From the NCBI GenBank assembly GCA_009782665.1, contig WRIP01000017.1, positions 1-14,804 on the forward strand: a stretch of DNA of 14,804 bases. The letters run 5' to 3'. The notes under the pieces are model-generated. The model saw only the letters and a list, made by a program, of their open reading frames with translations. It was not told the origin of the DNA and searched no databases. This document shows positions 14,385 to 14,804 of this stretch, in pieces; position 1 is the stretch's first letter; every line of letters begins with the position of its first letter. This DNA comes from Oscillospiraceae bacterium (lineage in GTDB: Bacteria > Bacillota > Clostridia > Oscillospirales > Ruminococcaceae). A program made the translations under genes and the position numbers.

Positions 14385-14434
14385 AAAAACCCGAGATTTG
14401 CAGTACATATATAAACTGTTACATCACGGTTTTT
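14385..14434. other. Inverted repeat in the divergent intergenic region
   Basis: AAAAACC (14385-14391) pairs with GGTTTTT (14428-14434), with an inner CAGT/ACTG pairing (14401-14404, 14415-14418) and a TATATA loop. It has terminator-like T-runs on both strands, yet lies between two divergent genes, where no known transcript needs to end. It may end an unannotated RNA or be part of a control region. Confidence 0.35.
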
Positions 14435-14513
14435 CACAATAAAGGCTACATAGTACTATAGATAGCACTCGAGTGATATACATATTTGGAGCAAGTCATT
14501 GTGGCGACTAGAA

Positions 14514-14706
14514 TTGTAGTCAAATTTTCTTATTTATATTAAATATCTACATCTGTAACGATACCCAATATGGTAAAATGTGTAGCAAGACCGCAGCAAA
14601 CGTTACACATGTAAAAAGATGTATTCATATTACAAAGGAGGTGTGAAATTAGACAACCACTACATAAATACTACATACTAAATTACTAACTAACGGAGTG
14701 AAAATT
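14514..14706 (+). promoter_or_regulatory. Leader of the last gene: candidate promoter and an orphan Shine-Dalgarno
   Basis: TTGTAG (14514-14519), 17 bases, TATTAA (14537-14542) is a moderate promoter match. AAAGGAGGTG (14634-14643) is a near-perfect ribosome binding site but has no ATG, GTG or TTG at usable distance. The gene's own start at 14707 has GGAG (14695-14698) with 8 bases spacing. The leader is therefore long, about 155 bases, and may contain a translated or regulatory element. Confidence 0.35.
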
Positions 14707-14804
14707 ATGGAGAATCTAAGAGAACTATACAATATTGGCACAAATGAGTACGGTAACACCTACGAGATAATTTCGATATTATCATTTCTCATAGGAATTG
14801 ATGT
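14707..14804 (+). CDS. 5' end of an unidentified gene, truncated by the window edge
   Basis: The ATG at 14707 follows GGAG by 8 bases and opens a frame of 32 codons to the window end, starting MENLRELYNIGTNEYGN and continuing into a hydrophobic ISILSFLIGID. Too little is present to name a family. It is divergent from the muramidase operon. Confidence 0.6.
   Translation, partial: MENLRELYNIGTNEYGNTYEIISILSFLIGID

Overview
The window looks like chromosomal DNA from a low-GC Firmicute, most likely class Clostridia. Shine-Dalgarno sites of the GGAGG type precede most genes. The gene content (zinc-ribbon/TPM pair, URO-D-type corrinoid methyltransferase homologue, GH25 muramidase with a cell-wall-binding repeat) also fits. 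No integrase, transposase, CRISPR array or phage structural gene is visible.

Layout, left to right. (1) Positions 1-1198, + strand: the 3' end of a zinc-ribbon membrane protein, then a secreted TPM-domain protein. (2) Positions 1199-1839 have no intact gene but hold a decayed second copy of a terminator, tRNA-Arg and uroD 3' end, whose intact version lies at 3652-4260. (3) Positions 1840-3633, + strand: a 597-residue protein that I read as an FtsZ-like fold fused to a DnaB-helicase-like RecA fold, with the key nucleotide-binding residues of both halves degraded. This is the most remarkable item in the window. (4) Positions 3652-5578, - strand: a promoter, a stand-alone pyruvate-kinase C-terminal-domain protein, a URO-D family protein, tRNA-Arg(CCG) and a hairpin terminator shared with the fusion gene. 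(5) Positions 5580-6233: no recognisable gene. (6) Positions 6234-7298, + strand: an orphan membrane protein with an HExxH zinc-peptidase motif. (7) Positions 7542-8558, + strand: glyceraldehyde-3-phosphate dehydrogenase, with its own promoter and a strong terminator. (8) Positions 14346-8611, - strand: a five-gene run with gaps of 14 to 46 bases (GH25 muramidase, small membrane protein, polytopic GT-C-like membrane protein, PlsC-like acyltransferase with a zinc ribbon, aldo/keto reductase). It appears to be one cell-envelope operon read from a promoter near 14330. (9) From 14707, + strand: the first codons of an unknown gene running off the window.

How the parts fit together: the right-hand operon suggests envelope lipid, glycan or peptidoglycan work. 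The central - strand genes suggest one-carbon or corrinoid methyl-transfer metabolism followed by a tRNA. The FtsZ/DnaB-like fusion stands alone, convergent to the tRNA and flanked by the intact and decayed copies of the same terminator-tRNA-uroD block. All assignments come from reading motifs by eye; no database search was run.
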